From NCBI GenBank assembly GCA_012513605.1, contig JAAZBV010000154.1:1-64000 (forward strand): a stretch of 64,000 nt of DNA, written 5' to 3'. Source of the DNA: Desulfatiglans sp. (GTDB taxonomy: Bacteria; Desulfobacterota; DSM-4660; Desulfatiglandales; HGW-15). The position numbers and the translations under genes are program-made. Numbering within the stretch: the stretch's first letter is position 1; every line of letters begins with the position of its first letter. Shown in pieces: positions 53,631 to 62,392 of this stretch. The notes under the pieces are model-generated. The model worked only from the letters and a program-made list of their open reading frames with translations, did no database searches and had not been told where the DNA came from.

Positions 53631-54398
53631 TTAAGCTAAACCGTCAAAACGCTTTTTAGCGTCTGCATCTACTGAACTGAGGTGCTGCATGTTACTCCCT
53701 GTCTGTGCATGCAGAGGGGCCTTGTTCGACTCCTTGCCACCGATCCTGCCATCCACATAATAGACCGAAGGTTCTGTGCCATATTCAGGTTGAAGGGTAA
53801 AACCTTTGCGCTCCCTGATAAGCACAGAGACATTGCTGTCCGGGTCATCAAGGTTGCCGAATGTCATTGCGCGCGCCTGGCAGGTATTCACACAGGCGGG
53901 TGTGGCATCACGATCCTTTCCGGGTATTAAGCCCTTTTCTCTTCCGGCATCGATCTTTTCTGCGCAGAAATTACATTTTTCTGTTGTGCCCACCTGATGC
54001 GGATAAAGTTTCTTTCCCTTCTTTTCAAAACCGGTCAATTCGTAACCGGGGAAATAGCCCGGGTCCTTGTCCTTTGACAGGAAATTACGGTTCTGGTAGG
54101 GGCATGCAATAACGCAATACCGACAGCCGATACACTTGTTGGAGTCTATCACTACTATCCCGTCATCCCTCTGCGTTGTTGCCTCTGTCGGGCAGACCTT
54201 TACACAGGGGGCATCCTTGCACTGATTACACCTTACAGGAAAGGTGGTCAGTTCAGGTTTCCCACCCACATCGGTCTCAAGGGCCAAAAGCCTCGGCCAT
54301 GTGACATGTAAAGGAAGGAAGTGTTCAATCCTGCAGGCTGCCACGCACGCATGGCATCTGGTGCATTTAACTAGGTCTATAACCATTCCCCATCTCAT
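53631..54398 (-). CDS. Polyferredoxin subunit of the PsrABC-like complex
   Basis: 255 residues from ATG 54398 (AAGGAG upstream); a longer start at 54425 lies before the ribosome site. Cys motifs are CTRCHACVAACRIEH, CNQCKDAPCVKVCPTEA, CIGCRYCVIACPYQN and CNFCAEKI...CVNTCQARA, giving four [4Fe-4S] sites as in PsrB/DsrO/NrfC proteins. There is no signal peptide. The tail (HAQTGSNMQHLSSVDADAKK) is extended and probably disordered. First gene of the operon, and near the two candidate operators upstream. Confidence 0.93.
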   Translation of the reverse strand: MRWGMVIDLVKCTRCHACVAACRIEHFLPLHVTWPRLLALETDVGGKPELTTFPVRCNQCKDAPCVKVCPTEATTQRDDGIVVIDSNKCIGCRYCVIACPYQNRNFLSKDKDPGYFPGYELTGFEKKGKKLYPHQVGTTEKCNFCAEKIDAGREKGLIPGKDRDATPACVNTCQARAMTFGNLDDPDSNVSVLIRERKGFTLQPEYGTEPSVYYVDGRIGGKESNKAPLHAQTGSNMQHLSSVDADAKKRFDGLA

Positions 54399-54498
54399 AA
54401 TTTTCTCTCCTTTTCCGATATACAATCTGCCAGTAAACTACAATGTGGTACTGGCTAAAAGTTTTACATGCAGAAATAAAACAAAGGGATTATACTTT

Positions 54499-54510
54499 CA
54501 GGTATACCTG
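54499..54510. promoter_or_regulatory. Perfect 12-base palindrome upstream of the PsrABC-like operon
   Basis: CAGGTATACCTG lies 101 bases upstream of the ferredoxin start. Perfect symmetry and position suggest a dimeric regulator site; no regulator gene is adjacent. Confidence 0.4.
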
Positions 54511-54522
54511 TTGTCAATTGTT

Positions 54523-54545
54523 AAATGTAAAAACGTATTACATTT
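54523..54545. promoter_or_regulatory. Second inverted repeat upstream of the PsrABC-like operon
   Basis: AAATGTAA-N7-TTACATTT, perfect 8-base arms, 13 bases beyond the palindrome at 54499-54510. From here to 54780 the sequence is AT-rich with no gene. Confidence 0.35.
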
Positions 54546-54779
54546 ATACGCTTGCTTTTTAACTTAAAATCACCAAATTAAACATTTTATATCTTAATTT
54601 AGATAATTAATTTTCTAACAGAAAAATATATTTTATGATTTTAAAAGCAAAATAATTCATTTAAGGTTTCGAATGCAAAACTAAAAAACTGCATCTGAAG
54701 TGACTAAAAACGAACAGGAAAATAGCAGTCTGATCCTTTTTATGGGGCAGGAGCATCTAAAAAAAAGATAAAATTTATT

Positions 54780-54936
54780 TAGTGTCCATCCGGAAACTGT
54801 CGTTTTTTAATTCTAGCGGTCAGCCATCAGCATTCAGCCTTCAGCAAAAGACTTTTAAACCAAAGAGTTAGCTGACAGCTGATCGCTGACAGCTGAAAAC
54901 CCCATCCAGGATTTGGCTCTTTCTGGATGGACACTA
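54780..54936. mobile_element. MITE-like element with 17-base terminal inverted repeats
   Basis: The left end TAGTGTCCATCCGGAAA and right end TTTCTGGATGGACACTA are inverted repeats with one mismatch, both starting at a TA dinucleotide, 157 bases apart. The inside holds short tandem-like runs (CAGCCATCAGCATTCAGCC; GCTGACAGCTGATCGCTGAC) and no ORF. At the right end CCATCCAG pairs with CTGGATGG as a hairpin. It looks like a non-autonomous transposon remnant. It lies 6 bases after the end of the next gene and may supply its terminator. Confidence 0.65.
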
Positions 54937-54942
54937 TGTATA

Positions 54943-55707
54943 TCAGGCCTGGGCCTCGGTCTCGGCCTTTTCATCAAGTCGATTCATGATCGAATCTTTC
55001 ATCTGCTGACCGGCTTTTATGCCATCCTCATTTTTGTCTGCCTTTTCAGAGAACATAGCAAAAAGACCGGTAAGGTAATCATTCATCATTGAGCGTACAG
55101 AGTCATGAGACTTCCCTGATTTTCTGGCTGATTTAAGTATGGTGTCAAGGGCATGATCCATCTTTGCCCATTCACTGCGGCCTTTACGCCCTTCACCTTT
55201 TGACTCGACAGCCTCTGAAACAACTGCCTGAACCTGCTCATAACTCATGGATTCTTCAACACTGATAGCTGCGTCAAGGCTTGAAAGGGAATCAAGACCA
55301 ACAAACTCTTTTGCCAGTTTATTAAGGTCATCCACACTGCCTGTAAAGGATTTTTCCATAAGGGATTCTATAGTCTTAACAGCCGCAAGAACATCTTCAT
55401 ACTCCTCTTTGTCCAGATCACCTGTAATGGAAAGTGAAAGGCTGCTGCTGAGTTTACTCGTGTACTCATAACCCTCTGCATTAATTAATGCTGACCCTGA
55501 TCGTAAAAGGCCGCTGTACGTGGCATAGCTCGTTTCAAGGCTGTTAGAAGATGAGATGGTTACCCTGTCACCGTCATCTGTGACAATGGTGATATCCGCG
55601 CTGTCAGTTTTAGCGTAGTGTCCCTGTACATAGTTGAACTGGCCGCTAGAATACCCGTCAAAACCATATTTATTATAGTTGTTATTTGTTAAACCTGTTG
55701 TGTTCAT
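54943..55707 (-). CDS. Hypothetical protein, DUF5610-like
   Basis: 254 residues behind a strong GGAGGAGG site. It has no signal peptide. A beta-rich N-terminal half (VTDDGDRVTISSSNSLETSY, SSSLSLSITGDLDKEEYEDV) leads to a helical middle (ESLMEKSFTGSVDDLNKLAK) and a charged helical C-terminus. The SITGDLDKEE...FTGSVDDL pattern resembles DUF5610 proteins of unknown function. Low Cys content and Ser/Thr richness suggest export by a non-Sec route or a cytoplasmic role; not resolvable here. Confidence 0.75.
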   Translation of the reverse strand: MNTTGLTNNNYNKYGFDGYSSGQFNYVQGHYAKTDSADITIVTDDGDRVTISSSNSLETSYATYSGLLRSGSALINAEGYEYTSKLSSSLSLSITGDLDKEEYEDVLAAVKTIESLMEKSFTGSVDDLNKLAKEFVGLDSLSSLDAAISVEESMSYEQVQAVVSEAVESKGEGRKGRSEWAKMDHALDTILKSARKSGKSHDSVRSMMNDYLTGLFAMFSEKADKNEDGIKAGQQMKDSIMNRLDEKAETEAQA

Positions 55708-55983
55708 AATGAATCCTCCTCCCCAGGCAGATTCTTTTTTGATATTCTCCTTATCGGCAATAAATAAGTTTTCATTAATAAATAATAGAGGTTAAAAACT
55801 GATTAGCCTATTACCAGATGGCCTTCACATAAACTAGAATGAAAGGTTTTTTATTATAGTATTTCTCCATGCTCTCCGTTTCCTTGTATGGTTGAAGTGA
55901 CAGACTAAAATTGAACTGCAAAGACGCAAAAGGCGCTAAGAAAAACAAAAATTATTTATTGATAATATAATAAAAATCTTTTC
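55708..55983. repeat. Intergenic region with CAAAGACGCAAAAGGCGCTAAG-type repeat
   Basis: GAACTGCAAAGACGCAAAAGG and GCGCTAAG (55914-55942) is a motif that recurs in intergenic DNA of many anaerobes. The TTTCACCACAGAGGACAC motif follows at 55984-56001, inside the amidohydrolase gene end. No gene is seen in the gap; its left part holds the promoter region of the DUF5610-like gene. Confidence 0.5.
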
Positions 55984-56832
55984 TCAGTGTCCTCTGTGGT
56001 GAAACAGACCAGAGGCATTATCACCTTTTAGCTTTGCCATATCTTCAGGTTCAATACCCGCGGTGTCTATCTCCCGGAAATACCTGTCGGGTTTAATCAG
56101 GGGATAGTCGGAACCGAACAGGATTTTATCATAACGGATAATTGAACCTGCTGTTTTGTAGATTGCCGGGTCATAAAGGAATGGTGATGCGGCTGTATCA
56201 AACCAGACATTAGTGAGGGCCTCTTTTAGCTCTTTTTTCAGAAGGGCATAAAAGAAGATACCCCCGCCCCAGTGGGCCAGGATTATTTTATTATCAGGAT
56301 ACCTATTGATGAGGTTCTCTATCTGTTTAAGTGTAATCGCCTGCTTGCCCGGATAGTGATGCCCAACCGGTTCATTCACATGCATGAGAAGAGGCGCATC
56401 ATGAGCACGGCATACTGCCATAACATCGTTCATCCTTAAGATAATATCATCGGTCAGGGGCGAGTCATATACTGCCAGTTCACCCACGCCCTTAAGCCCT
56501 GACTTGAAACACCTCTCCGCCTCCCTTGCACCTTCAGATGAAACAGGGTCGAAGCAGCTTAAACCGATCAGTCTATCCGGGTTTGCTGCGACTGCCTCTA
56601 TAATATAATCATTGTGCCGCCTGTAATTATCCGGGTTCTTCCACGGGAAACCGAACACAACAGCAACATCCACACCATCTGCATCCATATCCTGAATCAG
56701 GTTTTGGACACCCTCCAATTTTGATGTCTTATGGCTGTAAAGCATCTTAAATGAAGGCTCATCATCAAAGAAGGAGCTTCTTTTATCCCTGAAGATCGCA
56801 GGAAAGATATGGGTATGAGCATCAATAATCAT
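55984..56832 (-). CDS. Amidohydrolase family 2 protein (TIM-barrel metal hydrolase)
   Basis: 282 residues. Metal-binding and active-site motifs of the amidohydrolase-2 family are present: DAHTHIFP at the N-terminus, LLMHVNEPVGHHYPG mid-barrel, ILAHWGGGIFFY and FGSDYPL with the catalytic Asp near the C-terminus. Substrates in the family range from decarboxylated aromatics to lactones; none can be assigned. Its ATG overlaps the TlpA gene stop by four bases (ATGA). The last residues (FHHRGH) are encoded by a copy of an intergenic repeat, replacing the usual hydrophobic family end. Confidence 0.9.
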   Translation of the reverse strand: MIIDAHTHIFPAIFRDKRSSFFDDEPSFKMLYSHKTSKLEGVQNLIQDMDADGVDVAVVFGFPWKNPDNYRRHNDYIIEAVAANPDRLIGLSCFDPVSSEGAREAERCFKSGLKGVGELAVYDSPLTDDIILRMNDVMAVCRAHDAPLLMHVNEPVGHHYPGKQAITLKQIENLINRYPDNKIILAHWGGGIFFYALLKKELKEALTNVWFDTAASPFLYDPAIYKTAGSIIRYDKILFGSDYPLIKPDRYFREIDTAGIEPEDMAKLKGDNASGLFHHRGH

Positions 56833-57356
56833 TTTAAAAGCGTTTCAACAATATTCGGGACTTCACCCTGGGTAAATCCCGATATTGTCTTAATGATCTT
56901 ACCTTCCCTGTTGATAATATGCATGGTGGGTATTGCAGCAGGGGAATCACCATAATATGTACCGCTTACAGTACCATCATCCCTCATCACAGGGTAATTT
57001 ATCCCGAATGTCCTCATGAACTTTAGTATCTGCCCATCATCTGCCTGTGAAAGGGTATCCACAGAAACACCAAGCACGACAAGCCCCTTATCCCTGTATT
57101 TTTCCTGAAGGCGAACAAGCTCCGGGATAGAGAGCATGCATGGGCCGCACCATGTTGCCCAGAAATCAAGGAGCACCACCTTGCCGCGGTATTGTGAAAG
57201 TGTAATATCCTCACCTGTCATTGCCGTTAATGTGAAATCCGGGGCATCTATCGTCTTCACTTCGGCCTTTTCGTTGTCTTTCGAACAACCGGAAAAGGTA
57301 AAAGCCATAAATATGGTTAGCAGGGTTACGCATAACGCAATCAATTTAAATCTCAT
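56829..57356 (-). CDS. TlpA/ResA-like thioredoxin lipoprotein
   Basis: 175 residues. Signal peptide with lipobox FSGC (Cys24). The thioredoxin fold carries the redox motif WCGPC (Cys70, Cys73) in VVLLDFWATWCGPC, the DTLSQADDG region and the cis-Pro segment AAIPTMHIINREGKI. It would reduce disulfides in the periplasm, for example for cytochrome maturation; the partner is not nearby. It is co-transcribed with the amidohydrolase. Confidence 0.94.
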   Translation of the reverse strand: MRFKLIALCVTLLTIFMAFTFSGCSKDNEKAEVKTIDAPDFTLTAMTGEDITLSQYRGKVVLLDFWATWCGPCMLSIPELVRLQEKYRDKGLVVLGVSVDTLSQADDGQILKFMRTFGINYPVMRDDGTVSGTYYGDSPAAIPTMHIINREGKIIKTISGFTQGEVPNIVETLLK

Positions 57357-57531
57357 TTTGTCTCCTGATATCTGAATTTTGTATTAAGCCGCACGATCCT
57401 TAGCACGGGTTCTATCCTGCGGCCATTTAAAAACAATTGCTTTAAATATTTATCCTGTTCAATTATACTGCTAAATACTATTTTTTCACCGGATATGGAA
57501 TAGTTAATATTAAAAATATATGAGGTAAAAA

Positions 57532-58479
57532 ATGGTACAAAAACCATATACATTAATAACCGCTTTTATTTTTTTAACACTGACCTTAATAAATACCTAT
57601 GGTGAAACCATGATAAAATCAGACAGTACCACAAAAACCAGACCGGCCTCAGTTGCAGGTGCCTTTTATCCGGGGGATAGAGAAGAGCTGAAAAGAACCG
57701 TTGAGGGGTTGCTTAAAAATGCCGCAAAAGCAGATTCCACAGAAACAATATATGCTGCAATGGCGCCCCATGCAGGGTATGTCTACTCAGGGCAAATCGC
57801 CGCCCTTACATTCAAGAACATCTCAGATATTGAATTCGATACGATTGTTATAATAGGCCATGACTCATATCGCGATGCTGTGGCCTACACATGCCCTGTG
57901 GATTATTTTGAAACACCTTTGGGAAAAATTCCGATTGATAGAGAGATGATGGAAAGGCTAGAGGGTTTTAATAAAGGCATAAGGCCTGATACCTCAATCC
58001 ACATAGATGACCACACCATAGAGGTACAACTCCCCTTTTTGCAGGCCATGAATAAAAATTGCAAAATATTACCCATCATGTTCGGGTTCCCTTCACCTCA
58101 AAACTGTAAAATACTTGCCGATGCCATAAAAAAGGCCGCAGGGGATAAAAAGGTATTTGTGCTCGCAAGCAGTGACATGTCACACTACCCCACATATGAG
58201 GGTTCAAATAAAATAGATAATAATACGTTGGACACGATCCAATCAATGGACATTGATAATTTTTTCAAGCATGTTTACAAACAGATTAAAGAGCCAGGTG
58301 TGCCTGGTCTACAGACCGCCATATGCGCGAGCGGGGGTGTGGGCACTGCCATACTGTTTGCAAAGAAGATGGGGGCGGATACGGCGCTGGTGTTAAAACA
58401 TGCCAACTCAGGTGATGTGACCGGGGGTGATAAAACCAGGGTGGTCGGGTATTCGTCAGTGCTGTTCATTAAGAGGTAA
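57532..58479 (+). CDS. MEMO family protein (AmmeMemoRadiSam system B) with signal peptide
   Basis: 315 residues. MEMO signatures are RPASVAGAFYPGDREEL, AAMAPHAGYVYSGQIAA, IIGHDSYRDAVAY, DDHTIEVQLPFLQ, LASSDMSHYPTYEG and CASGGVGTAI. The His, Asp and Cys residues of the extradiol-dioxygenase-like site are kept. In AmmeMemoRadiSam loci this protein travels with an AMMECR1 domain and a radical SAM protein; neither is here. An N-terminal hydrophobic segment (LITAFIFLTLTLINTYG) predicts export, which is unusual for the group. Confidence 0.9.
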   Translation: MVQKPYTLITAFIFLTLTLINTYGETMIKSDSTTKTRPASVAGAFYPGDREELKRTVEGLLKNAAKADSTETIYAAMAPHAGYVYSGQIAALTFKNISDIEFDTIVIIGHDSYRDAVAYTCPVDYFETPLGKIPIDREMMERLEGFNKGIRPDTSIHIDDHTIEVQLPFLQAMNKNCKILPIMFGFPSPQNCKILADAIKKAAGDKKVFVLASSDMSHYPTYEGSNKIDNNTLDTIQSMDIDNFFKHVYKQIKEPGVPGLQTAICASGGVGTAILFAKKMGADTALVLKHANSGDVTGGDKTRVVGYSSVLFIKR

Positions 58480-58563
58480 ACTTCATCACCTTTTTAATAT
58501 ACAGGATGACCATTTTTGCCTGATTTAATAGCAATAAAGGAAGGAGACCTTAAATAACTGACT

Positions 58564-59172
58564 ATGTCTCAGATGCCACTCCATACCCTGTACAACCAGA
58601 TGACAGACGAAGAGTTGGTCAGATACTCGCTTCATGATGAAAATGCATTTTATATCTTGATGAAACGGTATGAGCCTGCATTGCTCCGCTATATCAACAG
58701 GATCATGCAGGCCAGCAGGGAAGAGGCAGAGGATTTACTTCAGGAAATCTTTATAAAGGTATATCGCAACATCAACGGGTTTGACATCAACCTTAAATTT
58801 TCAACATGGTTGTACCGGATTGCCCATAATGAGGTCATCAGCCAATACCGTAAAAACAGGAGATACCGTTCTTCACTCAACATTGATGACGCAGTTAACG
58901 ATTCACGTTTACTTGTTAATTTCCTGACCGATACCTTTAATATGGAATCTGATTACCTGGTGAGAGAAATGGGTGTAGAAGTAAAAAAAGTCCTTGAGAA
59001 ACTGGCCCCGAAATATCGTGATGTTTTGGTGCTGCGTTATCTGGAGGAGTTAAGCTATGAAGAGATAAGCGATATCATTCAAAAACCTTCAGGCAGTGTG
59101 GCGACCCTGTTAAACCGGGCCAAAGAAAAGTTTAAAAAGCTTGCCGAACAATACCAATTAGAGAGGAAATAA
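58564..59172 (+). CDS. ECF RNA polymerase sigma factor
   Basis: 202 residues. Region 2: FYILMKRYEPALLRYINRIM, EAEDLLQEIFIKVYRNINGF and FSTWLYRIAHNEVISQYRKN. Region 4: LAPKYRDVLVLRYLEELSYE and EISDIIQKPSGSVATLLNRA. GGAAGGAG lies about 20 bases upstream of the ATG, so the start may be slightly different. It is followed 7 bases later by a membrane protein that is probably its anti-sigma factor. Confidence 0.94.
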   Translation: MSQMPLHTLYNQMTDEELVRYSLHDENAFYILMKRYEPALLRYINRIMQASREEAEDLLQEIFIKVYRNINGFDINLKFSTWLYRIAHNEVISQYRKNRRYRSSLNIDDAVNDSRLLVNFLTDTFNMESDYLVREMGVEVKKVLEKLAPKYRDVLVLRYLEELSYEEISDIIQKPSGSVATLLNRAKEKFKKLAEQYQLERK

Positions 59173-59179
59173 CAGAATT

Positions 59180-59905
59180 ATGAGGGATATCAGCAGGGAA
59201 GTACTTGATAAAATAAAGGAGGAGGGCATTGTACCCCGCCCAAAAAGGTATTTTATTTTAAGGCGCTCTACAGTCTGGATACTCTTCTGCTTCTCAATTA
59301 TCCTAGGGAGCATTGCGTGTAGCACAGTTATTTTCCGGGTTAAAAATGCGGAGTGGGATCTGTTCCACCATTTCAAAGGTAATTTGCTGGAATTTTTGCT
59401 GATATACACCCCATATTTCTGGGGCATCTTTATGATATTTTTTTCTTTTATTGCCTATTATTATTTCAGGCAGACACAAGGCGGTTATCGCTTTCGGGCC
59501 ATAACAATTATTATTTTAAGCCTTTTGATTTCTGTTGCAGGGGGTATGGGAACATACTCGGCAGGTATAACTGAACGTATGGAAACGGTTTTTGAAGAGA
59601 AGCTGCCTTTTTATCATGGTGTTTCCTTCCATAGCCGGATGGTCTGGATGTCACCGGATAAAGGTCTTTTGGCCGGGAGGATTTCAGATATCACAAAAAG
59701 TGGATCATTCCTCCTGAATGATCTGGATGGCAACGAATGGCATATCAATGCTGAAGGAGCCGTATGGCGTGGCAGATTAACCCCATCCACAGGTCTTGAG
59801 ATAAAATTGATCGGCACCAGGATCGGCCCGAACAGCTTCAGGGCAGATGAAGTGCGCCCGTGGCATGGCAGGAAAAACCGGGGTGCAAAAGACAGGCACA
59901 ATTAA
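59180..59905 (+). CDS. Membrane protein, probable anti-sigma factor of the adjacent ECF sigma
   Basis: 241 residues. The first 25 residues are polar (MRDISREVLDKIKEEGIVPR) and could bind the sigma factor. Four membrane helices follow (VWILFCFSIILGSIACSTVI, LLEFLLIYTPYFWGIFMIFF, FRAITIIILSLLISVAGGMG and a helix between). The C-terminal 80 residues form a beta-rich domain (LLAGRISDITKSGSFLLNDL, GRLTPSTGLEIKLIGTRIGP) resembling an OB-type barrel on the outer side. It lacks a zinc finger; the role is inferred from position. The gap after it, 59906-60042, is empty. Confidence 0.75.
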   Translation: MRDISREVLDKIKEEGIVPRPKRYFILRRSTVWILFCFSIILGSIACSTVIFRVKNAEWDLFHHFKGNLLEFLLIYTPYFWGIFMIFFSFIAYYYFRQTQGGYRFRAITIIILSLLISVAGGMGTYSAGITERMETVFEEKLPFYHGVSFHSRMVWMSPDKGLLAGRISDITKSGSFLLNDLDGNEWHINAEGAVWRGRLTPSTGLEIKLIGTRIGPNSFRADEVRPWHGRKNRGAKDRHN

Positions 59906-60042
59906 TTTTATTAATAAAAAAATGAAAGAAAATTGAAGTACGTTTCGTATTACCTGTTAAACGCTGATTATGACATGCATGTATTAATTCAGGCTATTAT
60001 CGTAAAGATATAACAGTTAACCTTTTACAAAGGAGATATATT

Positions 60043-60354
60043 ATGAAACGTATACTGACAATAGCACTGCTTTCCCTATCTCTTCTGGCCATTGGCACAT
60101 ATTCCTATGCCCAGGGAGGGGGAAGAGGATATGGCAGGGGAAATGGTGGACAGGCAGGCAGGGGAATGAATTATGTGGACAAGGACGGAGATGGTAAATG
60201 TGACAAAATCGGCCAGCAGGGAACCGGAAAAGGATATCATAAAGGTCACCGGATGAGGGCAAAAAACGGCCCTGGCACCGCATCCGCACATGGTCCCAAT
60301 TATGTGGATAAAGATGGGGACGGGGTATGTGACAATTTCAAAGAAGCAAAATAA
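60043..60354 (+). CDS. Small exported protein with two EF-hand-like calcium loops
   Basis: 103 residues behind AAGGAG. Signal peptide (RILTIALLSLSLLAIGTYSY) with cleavage after YAQ-type site. A Gly/Arg-rich stretch (GGGRGYGRGNGGQAG) is followed by two copies of NYVDKDGDGxCD (loops at about residues 45-56 and 86-97), each a DxDxDGxxD calcium-binding loop with an added Cys. It may be a target of the adjacent ECF sigma, being immediately downstream. No family name known to me. Confidence 0.82.
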   Translation: MKRILTIALLSLSLLAIGTYSYAQGGGRGYGRGNGGQAGRGMNYVDKDGDGKCDKIGQQGTGKGYHKGHRMRAKNGPGTASAHGPNYVDKDGDGVCDNFKEAK

Positions 60355-60386
60355 TCTGTTCTAAATTTATTTCTTGCCTTTTTATA

Positions 60387-60427
60387 GCTGAGGCCCTAAA
60401 GATAGGCCTCAGCCTATAACATTTTTT
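60387..60427 (+). terminator. Rho-independent terminator after the EF-hand-like protein
   Basis: GCTGAGGCC-N9-GGCCTCAGC perfect stem, followed by CTATAACATTTTTT. The T-run is offset by several bases, so its strength is uncertain. Confidence 0.65.
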
Positions 60428-60439
60428 AATTGGAAAAAT

Positions 60440-61477
60440 ATGGAATCTCAATCCCATCTCTCAATCACCCCATTCGAAGCCCTGGTAAGTAACGCTATAT
60501 CAAGGCCACTCGTAGAGCATATTTATACCGCTGATCCGGCTGCGCATGTGTGGAACGGGAGGATATACATATACCCATCGCACGATATTGATGCCGGGAT
60601 ACCTGAGAATGATAATGGTGACCATTTTGACATGCGGGATTACCATGTACTCTCTATGGATAGCATAGATGGCAAGGTTACTGATCACGGGGTTGCCCTG
60701 GCTGTTAAGGATATCCCCTGGGCCGGTCGCCAGCTCTGGGACTCTGATGCTGCGTATAAGAACGGCAGATATTTTTTATATTTTCCTCTAAAGGATAAGG
60801 AGGATATCTTCCGAATTGGCGTTGCTGTGAGTGATAACCCCGTAGGCCCGTTCATACCTGAAGCAGAACCGATAAAAGGGAGTTTCAGTATTGACCCGTG
60901 CGTGTTTAAGGACAGTGATGGTACGCATTACATGTATTTCGGCGGCATCTGGGGCGGCCAGCTCCAGCGCTGGTACAAAGGTAAGTATGACCCAACAGGG
61001 CCGTTTCCAAATGCTGATGAGCCTGCCATACCATCGTTTGTTGCAAAGCTAAGTGACAACATGCTGGGGTTTAATGAAACACCAAGGCCGGTCAGGATAG
61101 TTGACAAAGCCGGTAACCCGCTGCTTGCGAGTGACGAAGACCGCAGGTTCTTTGAGGCATCATGGATGCATAAACATAATGGTATCTACTATTACTCATA
61201 TTCAACGGGCAACACCCACTTTCTCTGTTATGCCACAGGTGATAACCCCTATGGACCGTTTACCTATGAAGGGAAAATACTCACCCCGGTTATCGGCTGG
61301 ACAACCCATCATTCCATCATAGAGTTTAATAAAAAATGGTATCTCTTCTATCATGACTGCACAGTGTCAGGTGGTAAAACTCACCTGCGCTCCATCAAGG
61401 TAAGTGAACTGCGCTACAATGAGGACGGGACAATCCAGACCATCCACCCCTATGGTGATTTATCACCGGTGTGGTAG
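60440..61477 (+). CDS. Glycoside hydrolase family 43 protein
   Basis: 345 residues, a single five-bladed propeller. The three catalytic acids are visible: general base Asp32 (YTADPAAHVWNG), the pKa-modulating Asp in SFSIDPCVFKDSDG, and the proton donor Glu in FFEASWMHKHNG. GH43 enzymes cleave alpha-arabinosides or beta-xylosides of plant polymers. There is no signal peptide, so it probably acts on imported oligosaccharides. With the GH3 lipoprotein at 14.4 kb it hints at plant-polymer use. The 224-base gap downstream holds only short repeat-like sequence. Confidence 0.92.
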   Translation: MESQSHLSITPFEALVSNAISRPLVEHIYTADPAAHVWNGRIYIYPSHDIDAGIPENDNGDHFDMRDYHVLSMDSIDGKVTDHGVALAVKDIPWAGRQLWDSDAAYKNGRYFLYFPLKDKEDIFRIGVAVSDNPVGPFIPEAEPIKGSFSIDPCVFKDSDGTHYMYFGGIWGGQLQRWYKGKYDPTGPFPNADEPAIPSFVAKLSDNMLGFNETPRPVRIVDKAGNPLLASDEDRRFFEASWMHKHNGIYYYSYSTGNTHFLCYATGDNPYGPFTYEGKILTPVIGWTTHHSIIEFNKKWYLFYHDCTVSGGKTHLRSIKVSELRYNEDGTIQTIHPYGDLSPVW

Positions 61478-61695
61478 CTAATAATATAAAAGGAGTTTGT
61501 TATTCAGGCGCAGAAGACAAACAGTCTAATGGGTGAAAAATAATTTTTAAGCCTTGAATGTTGAATCAGTTATTTAAGTTGAAACATTATCTTTCCCAAT
61601 TATATAATGTTTAACGCAAACATTAAGATTTTGTTTACTTTTAAGCAGTAATTTACTTATTACCTTCGTCCTGCTTTACTAAAGGAGAAACTTGA

Positions 61696-62200
<505 letters not shown>

Positions 62201-62392
62201 ACTAGCGACACTCATGTCTTCTGGGTATTTAATTTTATACCCTGAATTTCAAATCTTGAATGTTGAATCTCGATCTTTTTCCTTGATTTTCCAACCTCTT
62301 AAAATATCAAACCCCTATTGATGTAAAAGCAGAAAAAGCAGGTTGAATTGAGACATGAAATGGTATACAATTGAGTCTCAATTGGAGGTGTA

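Noticed and set aside
54840-54900. CAGCCATCAGCATTCAGCC-type runs read as a CRISPR array
   Set aside because: Repeats are short, irregular and without spacers; they belong to the inverted-repeat element.
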